From NCBI RefSeq assembly GCF_001724605.1, contig NZ_MEEX01000031.1, forward strand, positions 1 to 64,000: a stretch of DNA of 64,000 bases. Direction: 5' to 3'. Source of the stretch: Phenylobacterium sp. SCN 70-31. GTDB taxonomy: Bacteria; Pseudomonadota; Alphaproteobacteria; Caulobacterales; Caulobacteraceae. The translations under genes were made by a program, and so were the position numbers. Below, in pieces: positions 35,384 to 44,104 of this stretch. How positions within the stretch are numbered: the stretch's first letter is position 1; every line of letters starts with the position of its first letter. Under the pieces are notes generated by a model. That model did not search any database and was not told where the DNA came from. It saw only the letters and a list, made by a program, of their open reading frames with translations.

Positions 35384-36862
35384 ATGCGAAACGCACTCCT
35401 GGCCGTCCCGGCGGCGATCCTGCTCTGCGGTTGCGCAGTCGGCCCCGACTACGCCGGACCGCCTTCGATCGCCGGCCGCGAGTCGAAGCCGTTCCTGCGA
35501 GCCAACAGCGAGATCGTCGCTCCAGGCCCGCTGCTCGAGGAGTGGTGGTCCCTGCTTCGCGACCCCCTCCTCGACCAACTTGAAGCGCGGGCGCTGGCCG
35601 GAAACCCGGGCCTCGCCGCCGCGCGCTCGCGCGTGAGCCAGGCCCGCGCCACCGTGCGCCGGGAACAAGCCAATCGACTGCCGGCGCTCGCGGCGCAGGT
35701 TACGACCGTTCAAGCCCGGGTTCCGGGCCTGGACCTGCCGGCCACGCCTCCAGCGACCCCGTCGAATCCAACCGCCGCAGAGACGCAGGACCGTCTCAGC
35801 ATCTACAACGTCGGGCTGAATGCGAATTGGGAGGTGGACTTCGCAGGGGGGCAATCTCGGCGCATCGAAAGCGCCAACGCCGAGGCCGCGGCCCTGGTCG
35901 CGACCGTTGACGACGCGAAAGTACAGCTCACCGCGGAAGTCGCGCGCGCATACATCAGCCTCCGCGAGGCGCAGCTCCGGCTCGAGCTCGCGCGTCAGGA
36001 GCAGGTTCTGCAGCAGCAGACCCTGGAGCTGACGTATCAGCGCTATTCGGCCGGCGCCCTGCCCCTCTTTCCGGTCGGCGCCGCGAATGCCGAGCTGGAG
36101 CTCTTGAGGTCGCAGATCGCCGAAGCGGAGGCCGACATTGCGGTCTTCAAGGACGCGCTCTCGGTCCTCACGGGGAGTGCGCCGGGCGGCTTGGACGATC
36201 TGCTGGCGGCGCCGGCGCCTATTCCCTTGCCGCCTGCCTCCATCGCCGTAAGCGACCCGGCCGGGCTGATCGCACGTCGACCGGATATCCGCGCCGCCGA
36301 GCGCCGGCTCGCCGCCGCGAACGCGCGGGTTGGCGTGGCGGAGGCTGCACGCTTTCCGCGGTTGTCCTTCATGGGCATCCTGGGACTCGGGGGAACCGAC
36401 CCCGAAGACGTCTTCGACGTGGCGAACCTCTCGACGATCGCACTGCCGCGCCTGCAATGGAGTCTCTTGGATTTCGGGCGGACCGCAGCCGCGATCGACC
36501 AGGCCCAGGCCGCGCGTGGCGAGGCGGACGCGCGGTACCGCGATGTCGTGCTCCGCGCGCTTCAGGACGCCGAACAGTCGCTCCAAAGGTTTGGCCAGCA
36601 TCGCATCAACGTCGCGGCGCTCACGCAGATCAGCCGCCAGGCGGACACGGCGGCCGAGCTCAACCAACAGCGCTTCACCGCAGGCGCGATCGGGCGGAGC
36701 GACCTCAACCTGGCGCTCCGCCAGCGGGCCCAGGCCAGAGCGAACCTCAGCCGCGCGGTCGCGGCGATGACCACCAGCTGGGTGGCGATCCAGAAGTCGC
36801 TGGGATTGGGCTGGCGCGCCGAGGCGACGCCCCTGCCTGAGGGATCGCCTGATCGCGGGTAG
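35384..36862 (+). CDS. Outer-membrane efflux lipoprotein (NodT/OprM family)
   Basis: A 492-residue TolC-like lipoprotein. I chose ATG 35384; a TTG at 35372 overlapping the emrB stop is the alternative. The signal ends in a lipobox (LLCGC, Cys about residue 15), followed by AVGPDYAGP, the family signature. Two repeated coiled-coil/beta halves follow, with SYNVGLNANWEVDFAGG-like YNVGLNANWEVDFAGG and LQWSLLDFGRTAAAIDQAQA marking the beta-strands. It supplies the outer-membrane channel of the tripartite pump. Last gene of the operon. Confidence 0.92.
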   Translation: MRNALLAVPAAILLCGCAVGPDYAGPPSIAGRESKPFLRANSEIVAPGPLLEEWWSLLRDPLLDQLEARALAGNPGLAAARSRVSQARATVRREQANRLPALAAQVTTVQARVPGLDLPATPPATPSNPTAAETQDRLSIYNVGLNANWEVDFAGGQSRRIESANAEAAALVATVDDAKVQLTAEVARAYISLREAQLRLELARQEQVLQQQTLELTYQRYSAGALPLFPVGAANAELELLRSQIAEAEADIAVFKDALSVLTGSAPGGLDDLLAAPAPIPLPPASIAVSDPAGLIARRPDIRAAERRLAAANARVGVAEAARFPRLSFMGILGLGGTDPEDVFDVANLSTIALPRLQWSLLDFGRTAAAIDQAQAARGEADARYRDVVLRALQDAEQSLQRFGQHRINVAALTQISRQADTAAELNQQRFTAGAIGRSDLNLALRQRAQARANLSRAVAAMTTSWVAIQKSLGLGWRAEATPLPEGSPDRG

Positions 36863-37338
36863 TGGACGCACAGGTCATTCGCTGCCGATCTCAGCCCGCG
36901 GCGCCTCGGCCCGCTACCGCGCCCAGCGCGACCGGAGCCCGCGGAGACGCCGGCCAGTGCGTGGCGCGCCACGGAGTGGACGACCCAGACATCCGGCCCG
37001 TCGGTCGGGGTTGCGACGGGTACACGTCGAGGAAGACCCGGCCCCGACCGCGCGCGGCTCCACGGACATCCGCGGATCTCGGATCAGTCGGGCGACTCCC
37101 TCGTGGCGGGATATTGCGCCCTGTCCGCATCTGACTGCGCTAGGAGAAGCCTTGAGCCTGGTCCGCCGCAGTGGCGCCTCGGCTCTCACGGCGCCGCCGG
37201 ATCCCTCGGCGACCGGCGTGCCGCGGCGGGGGGCGCCCAGAGGCTCTGGTCCGGAAGACTCGAAGGACGCGGCTCGCCCGCCCAGACTTGCCCCCCGAGG
37301 ATGCATCGACGGTGCGACCGTCCCGTCGCTCGCAGGCG
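36863..37338. other. Gene-free region between efflux operon and conjugation module
   Basis: About 475 bases of GC-rich sequence with no supportable gene, tRNA or clear terminator. Open frames on both strands are arginine/proline-rich and look random. If the conjugation genes belong to an integrative element, this is one place an element boundary could lie, but I see no attachment-site repeat. Confidence 0.4.
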
Positions 37339-37809
37339 TCAGAAGTCGAACAACATCTGCTGAGCGATCGCCTTCGCGTGCTGCGAACGGCGTCGCCCAG
37401 CCGCTCCCCGCCGGGTCGCGGCGCGAGCCCGCTCCACGCTGCCGACCACCTGCGGCGCCTTCGCCTCGCGGTTGTCGGCGCCTTCGGCCAACGGCCCGTC
37501 CAAACGGGGCCCCTGCGACGCTAAGCGGTCACGTGAGGTCGCGCACCTCTCCGGGCCGCCAGGGGTCGCCGAGCCTCTCGCGCTCGCCCGCCCGACGCTG
37601 TGGCCCCGCGAGACGCGCCACGCTTCGATTTCAGCCTCGCGGTATCCGACGCGGCCGGGTGAAATGGCATACGGAGACGGGAAGTCACCGCGCTTCTGGA
37701 GGCGCCATGCCGTGGTTCGGCTGAGCCCCGTGGACACCGCCACTTCCCGCCAGGGCAGGAAACGGCCGCCCGAGGTTTCCGCGTCGAGGAAGGTGCGCCA
37801 GTTGGCCAA
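37339..37809 (-). CDS. AlpA-like helix-turn-helix protein
   Basis: About 156 residues from a TTG at 37809, which has GGGAG upstream; no ATG suits the protein core, and the longer frame from 37950 overlaps the gene before it. The core FLPWREVAVSTGLSRTTAWRLQKRGDFPSPYAISPGRVGYREAEIEAW (read in parts) is an AlpA/MerR-like winged DNA-binding domain of the kind found at the end of conjugative element operons. The basic tail ends AQQMLFDF. It may act as an excision or transfer regulator. Start is uncertain. Confidence 0.7.
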   Translation of the reverse strand: MANWRTFLDAETSGGRFLPWREVAVSTGLSRTTAWRLQKRGDFPSPYAISPGRVGYREAEIEAWRVSRGHSVGRASARGSATPGGPERCATSRDRLASQGPRLDGPLAEGADNREAKAPQVVGSVERARAATRRGAAGRRRSQHAKAIAQQMLFDF

Positions 37810-37813
37810 CGCC

Positions 37814-38098
37814 TCAGCTCCCGACGCGGGGGTCGAGCTTCGCCTCGCGCCGGTTACGGCGCAGGCCGGTGCGTTGCGTCTGCGCCCAGTCGCGCAGTGC
37901 GCCGCGAGGGTACCAGGGCTTGCCCCGGATATGCTGACAGGGCGGGCCATCGCCGCCGGTCGACCAGATCCGCGCCAGGGTCGCAGGCTTCAGATGGACG
38001 GCGAACCGCAGAAGATAGGCCGACGCCTCCGCGCGTGTGAGGAGGTCGTCGTCGCGCTCGGCCGGCCCCGTGGCCGCCTCGGTCGTGGGCAAGGTCAT
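37814..38098 (-). CDS. Small helix-turn-helix protein of conjugative element
   Basis: A 94-residue protein from ATG 38098 (preceded by GGAGGGGG). The core LLTRAEASAYLLRFAVHLKPATLARIWSTGGDGPP and RGKPWYPRGALRDWAQ is an excisionase/MerR-like DNA-binding fold that reads as a helix, a wing and a second helix. Similar small proteins accompany Trb-type transfer operons. Its start overlaps the end of the lytic transglycosylase gene by four bases, so it belongs to the transfer operon. Role in excision or regulation is inferred. Confidence 0.7.
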   Translation of the reverse strand: MTLPTTEAATGPAERDDDLLTRAEASAYLLRFAVHLKPATLARIWSTGGDGPPCQHIRGKPWYPRGALRDWAQTQRTGLRRNRREAKLDPRVGS

Positions 38099-38682
38099 GG
38101 CCCCCTCCGACAGTCGGAAGCCGACCGGATCGACCGGCCGGCCGAAAGCGCCAGGTAGCATTCGATGACGGCGGCGACGTAGGACTGGGTTTCGGCGATG
38201 TTGGGAATGCGACCGAGACGCGCCACCCGTTCCGGCCCCGCATTGTAGGCCGCGAGCGCCAGGCGCACGTCGCCGAAGCGCAGGAGCTGACGCGCCAGGT
38301 AATCCGCGCCGCCGGACAGGTTCGCCGCGGCGTCGAAGCGGTCCACGATCCCGAGGGCTGTGGCGGTGCCTGGCATGAGCTGGGTGAGCCCTCCGGCGCC
38401 CGCGGGTGACACCGCGCGCGGCCGGTAGGCGCTCTCGACCGCAACCAACGCATGCAAGAGCTTAGGGTCCAGGCGATGGCGTGCGGCCGCCGCGCCCACC
38501 GCTGCGTCGAAGGGCTGGCTGCCTTCTGGGAGCCGCGGCTCCCTTGAGTTCGGGTCGACTTCGGGTGATGGCTCGGACGAGGCGAAGATCTCGCCGCCCG
38601 CCGAACGCCAGTCGGGCTGCGCGCGGGCGACCGGCGCCACCGCCGCCGCGACCAGCGTCCCGATGATCCAGACCCTCACCAT
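38095..38682 (-). CDS. Lytic transglycosylase of the conjugation machinery (VirB1/TrbN-like)
   Basis: A 195-residue exported SLT-type muramidase. It has a signal peptide (VWIIGTLVAAAVAPVARA), the catalytic glutamate in LLHALVAVESAYRPRAVSPAGAGGLTQLMPGTA (read in parts; E in VAVESAY), and the AAYNAGP motif. It opens peptidoglycan locally so the secretion channel can assemble. Overlaps the traF gene by seven bases. Confidence 0.9.
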   Translation of the reverse strand: MVRVWIIGTLVAAAVAPVARAQPDWRSAGGEIFASSEPSPEVDPNSREPRLPEGSQPFDAAVGAAAARHRLDPKLLHALVAVESAYRPRAVSPAGAGGLTQLMPGTATALGIVDRFDAAANLSGGADYLARQLLRFGDVRLALAAYNAGPERVARLGRIPNIAETQSYVAAVIECYLALSAGRSIRSASDCRRGP

Positions 38683-39170
38683 CGCCAGACCTCCTTGTAG
38701 ATCCCGTGGATCGCCGCCCGCGGCGCCGGGCCGAAGTAGCGGCTGTCGAAGCTCGTCGCGGTGTCGCCCAGGAGCAGGAACTCATCGCCCGTCAGGCGCC
38801 GGCAGCCGCTCCAGGTGGGCAGCGCTCGACCGCGCCGGTCGGCGACCCGCGCCACCACCGCACCGCGCGGCCAGCTCACCCTCGCGCCGTCGCGGCACAC
38901 CTCTTCGCCAGGGCCGGCCGCGATGCGCTTCAGAAGTCGCGCGTCGGCCGAAGCGCCGAGCTCGTCGAGGTAGGACCGCGCAGACATCGGAGGCGCGGCG
39001 GCGACAACGACGCCGATCCGTAGTGCGCCCGCGGTGCGCAGGTAGACGCCGCGCGGCAGGCTGTCGGTCTCATTGATCAGCCAGGGCGTGGGCTGCGCCT
39101 GCAGCCAGCTCGCCGTTCCGCCCGAGGCCGTCACCACCACGAGGGCGAGGAGGATCCGGCCGCGGGTCAT
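38676..39170 (-). CDS. traF: TraF-like S26 signal peptidase for conjugative pilin
   Basis: A 164-residue membrane peptidase. It has an N-terminal anchor (ILLALVVVTASGGTASWL), the nucleophile serine in NETDSLPRGVYL, the general-base lysine in ARLLKRIAAGPGEEV, and the LLLGD-x(6)-DSRYFGP box. In RP4-type systems TraF cyclises the TrbC pilin. The pilin here is at 46755. Four-base overlap with trbI. Confidence 0.9.
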   Translation of the reverse strand: MTRGRILLALVVVTASGGTASWLQAQPTPWLINETDSLPRGVYLRTAGALRIGVVVAAAPPMSARSYLDELGASADARLLKRIAAGPGEEVCRDGARVSWPRGAVVARVADRRGRALPTWSGCRRLTGDEFLLLGDTATSFDSRYFGPAPRAAIHGIYKEVWRW

Positions 39171-40285
39171 GAGCGGTAGGGCTCCAGGATGAGGTCGCGG
39201 GTGATGAAGACCCGGACCCGCGTACCTGGCCGCAGGCGGATCACCGGGCGCACCTCAAGCTCGCGGTCGATGAGCTTGCCGCCCACCTGGGCGGCTTCGA
39301 TCGACGCGGCGTCGCCGGCGTCCCCCAGCAGGCCACCGGAGTCATCGTCTGAATCGCGCGCCGCCTGGCCCAGGGCCGTGATCGCGCCGGCGAACAGGGT
39401 CGCGACGACCATCGGAAAGAGCCGCCGATCGACCTCTCCCCTCGCGCCGATCGCGCCGTGCGCATCGACGCCCGGCTCCTTGGGCAGGACGAGGCTCTTG
39501 CCGTTTGGCAGGATGAGCCGCTCCCACAGGATGAAGGCGCGGCGGTCGCCATGCCGGCTCTCGCCCTCGTGGCGACCGATCAGCCGCGCGCCCTGGGGGA
39601 TCAGGAGGTGGCGTCCGCTGACGCTGTCGAAGACGTTCTCGGTCACCGTGGCGGTGACGGGGCCGGCCCGCGAGGTGTCGACCGCAGTGAGGAGCGCCGC
39701 CGGCAGGATGGCGCCGGCCTTCACTTCGTAGGGGCTGAGCGGCGGCAGGAGCGCGTGGGTGTTGTAGACTTGGCCATAGTCTTCTCGACCCTGGCCCGTG
39801 GCCGACCGTTGAGCGGTGGGCGCGCTCGGCGACACACCGCCGAAGAAGAGGCCGGAGGCGCGGGCGTCCTGCGACAGGCCGCCGGCGGGCGTGCGGCGCG
39901 GCGATCGGTCGACCGGGGCTCCAGGGACAGCCCGCGGGGTCTCGTCGGCGGAGCCGCCCAGCTTGCGGGGCTCAGGGAGGCGGTCGAGGTCGGCGTAGGT
40001 TGCCGGCGCATCGGTCACCCGGTCGCTCGGCCGAACCGCGCCGCGGACCTCGTTCGCGCGACCCTCCAGCCGGGCTTCGGCGGCCTGCGCGCGCAATTCC
40101 GGCTGGACCACGAAGGCCCAGGCCAACGAACCCGCCACGAGGCCGGACGCGACCATGACGAGGCCGGTCACGACGCCCTTGCGCAGCCGCACCACCGGCG
40201 GGCGCGGCGCGCGGGTGTCCAAGGGGGCGATGGGCGCCTTCGGCAGTGGCCCGGCGCGATCGTTCGACGGCGCAGCATCGGTCAT
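39167..40285 (-). CDS. trbI: TrbI/VirB10 type IV secretion protein
   Basis: A 372-residue protein with an N-terminal cytoplasmic stretch, one membrane helix (GVVTGLVMVASGLVAGSLAWAF), a proline-rich linker and the VirB10 outer-membrane core domain (AGAILPAALLTAVDTSRAGPV, HLLIPQGARLIGRHEG, ERLILPNGKSLVL). It spans both membranes and couples energy to the outer channel. I chose ATG 40285, which overlaps trbG's stop. Confidence 0.94.
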   Translation of the reverse strand: MTDAAPSNDRAGPLPKAPIAPLDTRAPRPPVVRLRKGVVTGLVMVASGLVAGSLAWAFVVQPELRAQAAEARLEGRANEVRGAVRPSDRVTDAPATYADLDRLPEPRKLGGSADETPRAVPGAPVDRSPRRTPAGGLSQDARASGLFFGGVSPSAPTAQRSATGQGREDYGQVYNTHALLPPLSPYEVKAGAILPAALLTAVDTSRAGPVTATVTENVFDSVSGRHLLIPQGARLIGRHEGESRHGDRRAFILWERLILPNGKSLVLPKEPGVDAHGAIGARGEVDRRLFPMVVATLFAGAITALGQAARDSDDDSGGLLGDAGDAASIEAAQVGGKLIDRELEVRPVIRLRPGTRVRVFITRDLILEPYRS

Positions 40286-41307
40286 GACGAAGCTCCTACG
40301 CGTTCGATGCGGACCACCTGGGGCCGGCGCCCGCCCACCCTCAGCTCGGCGGCGTGCAGCACCCGATCGACGACCCAGAGGCCGCCCTGCTGGCGGTAGT
40401 TCACGAGCTGCGCCTTCCCATCGGGGGCCAGCGCGAAGAGGGCCGGGGCCTCGCCGGCCGTCACGCTCGGCGGGAAGGTCAGGAAGGTGCGCACGCCGTC
40501 GGTCATGACGGCCGCGGGCATCCACGCCGGGCGCCTGCCCTTCGCGGTGATGCGGAAGCCGGCGTCGAGCGGCCCCTGCGGGGTGACGAGCCCCTGGGGC
40601 TCTGGTGTGGCCGGCGGCGCACCTGGGTCCGGCCCCTCGAGGACCGCCGCCACGTCCCAGGTCACCGCCGCATTGAAGGCTTCGGCGGCGCCGCTGCGCA
40701 GCTGCAGGAGGTAGACCCGGCGATTGGTGGCCAGCACGAGGTTCGTCTCGAGCCCGCGCTGCAGCGGCTTGATCATCACGTGAGATCGCTGGTTCGAACC
40801 TTCCCCGGACGACGTCTCTCCGATCTGCCAGCGCACCGTGTCGCCGGCCGCCTTGGAGGTGACGGTCTCACCTGGCGAGAGGGTGAGGGTCGTAACGCGA
40901 AGAGGTGCGGTCCAGACCTCGTAGACCCGCCCCGGGTCGTAGGCGAAGACCTGCACGCCGCCCACGAAGCCACGTGACCGCGAGGTCTCACGCGCCGTCG
41001 CGTTAGCGGCCGCGATCGCCGCCCGGCCGGTCACCACACGCGGCGTACTGGCCGTGGCGCTGGGCCGGACGCCGCGGGCGTCGGCCGCGGGCGGATCCGG
41101 GATCGGCGCCATGGTCGCGAAAATCGTTGGGGCCGTCGGCGCATCGGTGGCGCCGACCACTGACGTCGGCTCCGGCGCTGTCGTGGTGGCCGCGACCGGC
41201 TCGGGGGGGCCGGCCGGCGGGTCGTCAACGCCGAAGCGCTCGAGCGTCGCGCAGCCCGCTGACAGCAGGCTGCAGCTTAGCAGGATCAGGAGGCGTCGGG
41301 CGTCCAT
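40282..41307 (-). CDS. trbG: TrbG/VirB9 type IV secretion protein
   Basis: A 341-residue lipoprotein-like subunit: signal with LLSAGC lipobox, a variable proline-rich region, then the VirB9 beta-domains (VFAYDPGRVYEVWTAPLRVTTLTLSPGE, RWQIGETSSG, VMIKPLQRGLETNLVLATNRRVYLLQL read in parts; C-terminal PAVMTDGVRTFLTFP-like region). It forms the outer-membrane core ring with TrbI. ATG 41307 overlaps trbF's end by 22 bases. Confidence 0.93.
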   Translation of the reverse strand: MDARRLLILLSCSLLSAGCATLERFGVDDPPAGPPEPVAATTTAPEPTSVVGATDAPTAPTIFATMAPIPDPPAADARGVRPSATASTPRVVTGRAAIAAANATARETSRSRGFVGGVQVFAYDPGRVYEVWTAPLRVTTLTLSPGETVTSKAAGDTVRWQIGETSSGEGSNQRSHVMIKPLQRGLETNLVLATNRRVYLLQLRSGAAEAFNAAVTWDVAAVLEGPDPGAPPATPEPQGLVTPQGPLDAGFRITAKGRRPAWMPAAVMTDGVRTFLTFPPSVTAGEAPALFALAPDGKAQLVNYRQQGGLWVVDRVLHAAELRVGGRRPQVVRIERVGASS

Positions 41308-41969
41308 GACACGTCCTCTATGCGGATGCCGAGCGGGTTCTTGAGCAGCTCCGCCTCCGTCTTCGGAGGTTGCAGCTTCACGGTGATCAACGCGCGCCAG
41401 CGCTCCGTCGCGGCCGCCTGGCCGTTGACGAAGCGGGTCTCGCGCCACTGCAGGTCGTAGGTGCGGGCGCTGCGCCGCACGACGTTGAGGATCTCGACGT
41501 TGACGGCCTCGCGGCCGACCTCGGCGAACGGATCGTGGGCCTGCGCCCAGCTGTTCAGGAAGCTGGCCGTCTTGGGGGTGACGAAGTCATAGGCCGCGAG
41601 CCAGTTCTGGCGGATCACCACCGGATCCACCGACTTGGCCCGCACGCTGCGGATCCAGCTGGCGAGCGCATGGCCGACCTGCGCCTCGGTGGGTTCGTAG
41701 CGTCCCCCGATCGCCGTGATGCGCTGGGTCTGGCCCCATTGGCTCACCTCCACCACGAAGGGCTTCACCACCGCCTGCTGCGCCTGCATCCACCAGCCGC
41801 CGCCCAGGAACGCGGCCACGGCGAGGTTCGCGAAGGCCATGCGCCGCCAGTTGCGGGCGTGCGCCAGGCTGAGCCCCATGCGGTCGTCCCACACCTGCCC
41901 GGCGCGCTGATAGGGCGTCGCTTCGGGGCTGGCGGACAGTGCGCGCTTCGGACGGAAGAAGGGGTGCAT
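41286..41969 (-). CDS. trbF: TrbF/VirB8 type IV secretion protein
   Basis: A 227-residue inner-membrane protein with one helix (FANLAVAAFLGGGWWMQAQ) and the periplasmic VirB8 domain (VVEVSQWGQTQRITAIGG, ALASWIRSVRAKSVDPVVIRQNWLAAYDF, ETRFVNGQAAATERWRALITVKLQ). It nucleates assembly of the channel. Three bases separate it from trbL. Confidence 0.93.
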   Translation of the reverse strand: MHPFFRPKRALSASPEATPYQRAGQVWDDRMGLSLAHARNWRRMAFANLAVAAFLGGGWWMQAQQAVVKPFVVEVSQWGQTQRITAIGGRYEPTEAQVGHALASWIRSVRAKSVDPVVIRQNWLAAYDFVTPKTASFLNSWAQAHDPFAEVGREAVNVEILNVVRRSARTYDLQWRETRFVNGQAAATERWRALITVKLQPPKTEAELLKNPLGIRIEDVSWTPDAS

Positions 41970-41972
41970 GGC

Positions 41973-43316
41973 TTACGCCTCCTCGTCGCGGATCTGTGGC
42001 GCGAGCGCGCCCGAGGCCTCGTTGCCGGGCAGCAGGGCGCGTCCTGCGTTGGCGACGAAGAAGGCCCGCATGGCCGCGTTTCGGCTGCTCCGAGCCGGGG
42101 GCGGTTGCGGCCGTCGCTCAGCCTCGAGGGCGCGATGGAAGGCCCGCCTGGCGGCCTCGTTCTCGTTGGCGATGCGCGTCGATGGGGCGGGTCCCTGCTC
42201 GGCGTCGGGCGCGGCGGCGTCCTTCGGGACCGCTGGGCCGTCCGGTGCGGACGTCCATTTCGCCGGCGCCTCGGCCATGCCGGGCCCCGACCCCGACGCC
42301 GTCGGGCCCGAGCCCGGACCTCTCGGCGGGTTGTCGTTCGACGGTCGCGGCGGCGGCGTGCCGGGCGCGGATGGCGGACGCCCGGATCCGGCGCCGGCGG
42401 CCGCGCGGCTGGGCGCGGCGATCCTGGAGGCGCCCGTCGCCGCGGCGACGCCACTGACCGCGGCGGCCGCCGCGCCGCCGACCGCAAGCGTCCCGGCGGC
42501 GAGCGCACCTGCGCCGAGGGCCGGTCCGCCGGTCACCAGCGCCGAGGCCAGGTTCGGGATGAAGAGCGCGAGCATTGCCAGGAGCAGAGACGCCGCGAGG
42601 ATGGCGAGCGCCTCGTAGAGGTCCGGGTTGGCCGAGGGCTGCAGCTGGTCGAACACGGACCGGGCGCCGGAGACCACGATCGCAAGCGCCAGGACCTTCA
42701 GACCGGAGGAGACGACGAACCCGAGAGGGCGCTCCGCCAGGAACGATGACTTCGACCAGATGCCGAACGGCAGCAGCACGAAGCCACCGAGGGTCACGAT
42801 CTTGAACTCGAGCAGGGTGACGATGATCTGCAGCGCCAGCACCGCGAAGGCCAGCATGATGCCGATCATGGCCAGGCCGAGGATCAGGGCGTCCATCAGA
42901 TTGCCGCCGACATCCCATACGTCCGCTGCCGGCATCGGCGACTCGCCAAGCGACTTAACGATCTCCCAGCCCTGCTGGAGGATGGCGCCGGGGTTGAGGA
43001 AGTCGGCGCGTGAGAGATTGCCCCCGCCGGCAGTCAGGCCGAGTTCGATGAAGCCGACTTGGATCGTCTGGGAGAGACCCTGCCAGTCATTGATCAGGTA
43101 GGCGAAGGCGCCGATCAGCAGCACCTTTCCGAAGCCTGCCGCTAAGACCTCGCGGTTCGACGACAGCGCCCACTGAATGCCGGTCAGCGCCACCACGAGG
43201 GCGATCATCAGACCGAACACGCCGTTCACAGCGCCGCTGAGCGCATCAAAGCCGGCCGAGACGGTATTCGAGAAAACCGTCATCAGGTCGTTTGCAGTCT
43301 GGGGACTGGCCGCCAT
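41973..43316 (-). CDS. trbL: TrbL/VirB6 polytopic type IV secretion protein
   Basis: A 447-residue inner-membrane protein with about six hydrophobic segments in the first 280 residues (for example FGLMIALVVALTGIQWAL and LALAMIGIMLAFAVLALQIIV, the latter read loosely) and a long low-complexity proline/alanine/glycine-rich cytoplasmic tail. Tail and helix order fit TrbL. It forms the inner-membrane passage. Confidence 0.92.
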   Translation of the reverse strand: MAASPQTANDLMTVFSNTVSAGFDALSGAVNGVFGLMIALVVALTGIQWALSSNREVLAAGFGKVLLIGAFAYLINDWQGLSQTIQVGFIELGLTAGGGNLSRADFLNPGAILQQGWEIVKSLGESPMPAADVWDVGGNLMDALILGLAMIGIMLAFAVLALQIIVTLLEFKIVTLGGFVLLPFGIWSKSSFLAERPLGFVVSSGLKVLALAIVVSGARSVFDQLQPSANPDLYEALAILAASLLLAMLALFIPNLASALVTGGPALGAGALAAGTLAVGGAAAAAVSGVAAATGASRIAAPSRAAAGAGSGRPPSAPGTPPPRPSNDNPPRGPGSGPTASGSGPGMAEAPAKWTSAPDGPAVPKDAAAPDAEQGPAPSTRIANENEAARRAFHRALEAERRPQPPPARSSRNAAMRAFFVANAGRALLPGNEASGALAPQIRDEEA

Positions 43317-43330
43317 GATCTAGGCCCTCC

Positions 43331-44104
43331 TCACTTACGCGCGTGAGGGAACGGGTCGAAATCAGGGTTCGGGATCGTGGTCTTCTCCCGACCCCAGAAC
43401 TGCCGTCGCGCCTCGGCGCTGGCCGCCCTCTCCGAGGCGCGTCGCGCGCTCTCCGCCGCCAGGAGCCGCGACTGCGCCATGAGGAGGGTTCGCATCGAAC
43501 CCAGGTCTTCGGCGAGCACAGCGAGGACCTGGGTCGAGGACTGGATCGCGGCGGTCTGGCCGTCGGCGGCCTTGCTGGCGCCGAGGGCGCCCTCGAGGCG
43601 ACCGGTGCGGCCGCGGCTCAGCCGCTCGAGCTCGGCGGCGGTTCGCGCCAGGTCCTGCGCGGTCTCCCGCGCCTGGCTGTTGCGCGCTCTCGCCTGCTCC
43701 AGGGCGCGGCGCGGATCGAGCCCGTCGACCGTCGCGGGATAGAGCTTCTCGAAGTCCTTCTGCAGGCCGTCGACGTCGCTGGCGATGCCGCGCACCGAAC
43801 GGGCGAGCTCGCCGATGTCCTTGAGGGTCTGGGAGGTCTCGGCGAGGTGGCTGTACGGCGACGACGCGAGTTCACGGGCCTGGTTGGCGAGACTGCGGGC
43901 CTCGTTGGCGAGGCTCTCCAACTGGCGGGCCGCCTGCAGGGCGTTCTCGAGATGGTTCTTGGGGTCGAACACCACCTGCTGCGCCTGCGCCGGCTTCGGC
44001 TCGGAGCATGCGGTGAGCGCCAGGACCAACGGCGCCACCGCGCCGATCCAGCTACTCCGCCGCGATCGGCGGCTCGGCGAGGGCATCGAAGAGGGTGTCG
44101 ACAT
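43331..44104 (-). CDS. trbJ: TrbJ/VirB5-like type IV secretion protein
   Basis: A 257-residue exported coiled-coil protein. The signal ends near LVLALTACSEP (a possible lipobox), followed by QQVVFDPKNHLENALQAARQLESLANEARSLANQ, the TrbJ signature, and long helices. It sits at the pilus tip or in the periplasm. Its start lies inside the 3' end of trbE (53-base overlap); ATG 44086 would shorten this. No trbK entry-exclusion gene is seen between it and trbL. Confidence 0.9.
   Translation of the reverse strand: MSTPSSMPSPSRRSRRSSWIGAVAPLVLALTACSEPKPAQAQQVVFDPKNHLENALQAARQLESLANEARSLANQARELASSPYSHLAETSQTLKDIGELARSVRGIASDVDGLQKDFEKLYPATVDGLDPRRALEQARARNSQARETAQDLARTAAELERLSRGRTGRLEGALGASKAADGQTAAIQSSTQVLAVLAEDLGSMRTLLMAQSRLLAAESARRASERAASAEARRQFWGREKTTIPNPDFDPFPHARK

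Noticed and set aside
33666..35396. A 576-codon minus-strand frame opposite emrB
   Set aside because: Antisense shadow of the MFS transporter, rich in His, Asp and Gln with no hydrophobic core or motif.
35270..36871. A 533-codon minus-strand frame opposite the outer-membrane channel gene
   Set aside because: Antisense shadow with no recognisable domain.
36957..37724. Plus-strand frame of 255 codons before the conjugation genes
   Set aside because: Arg/Pro-rich, overlaps the AlpA-like gene antisense, and has no ribosome site or domain.
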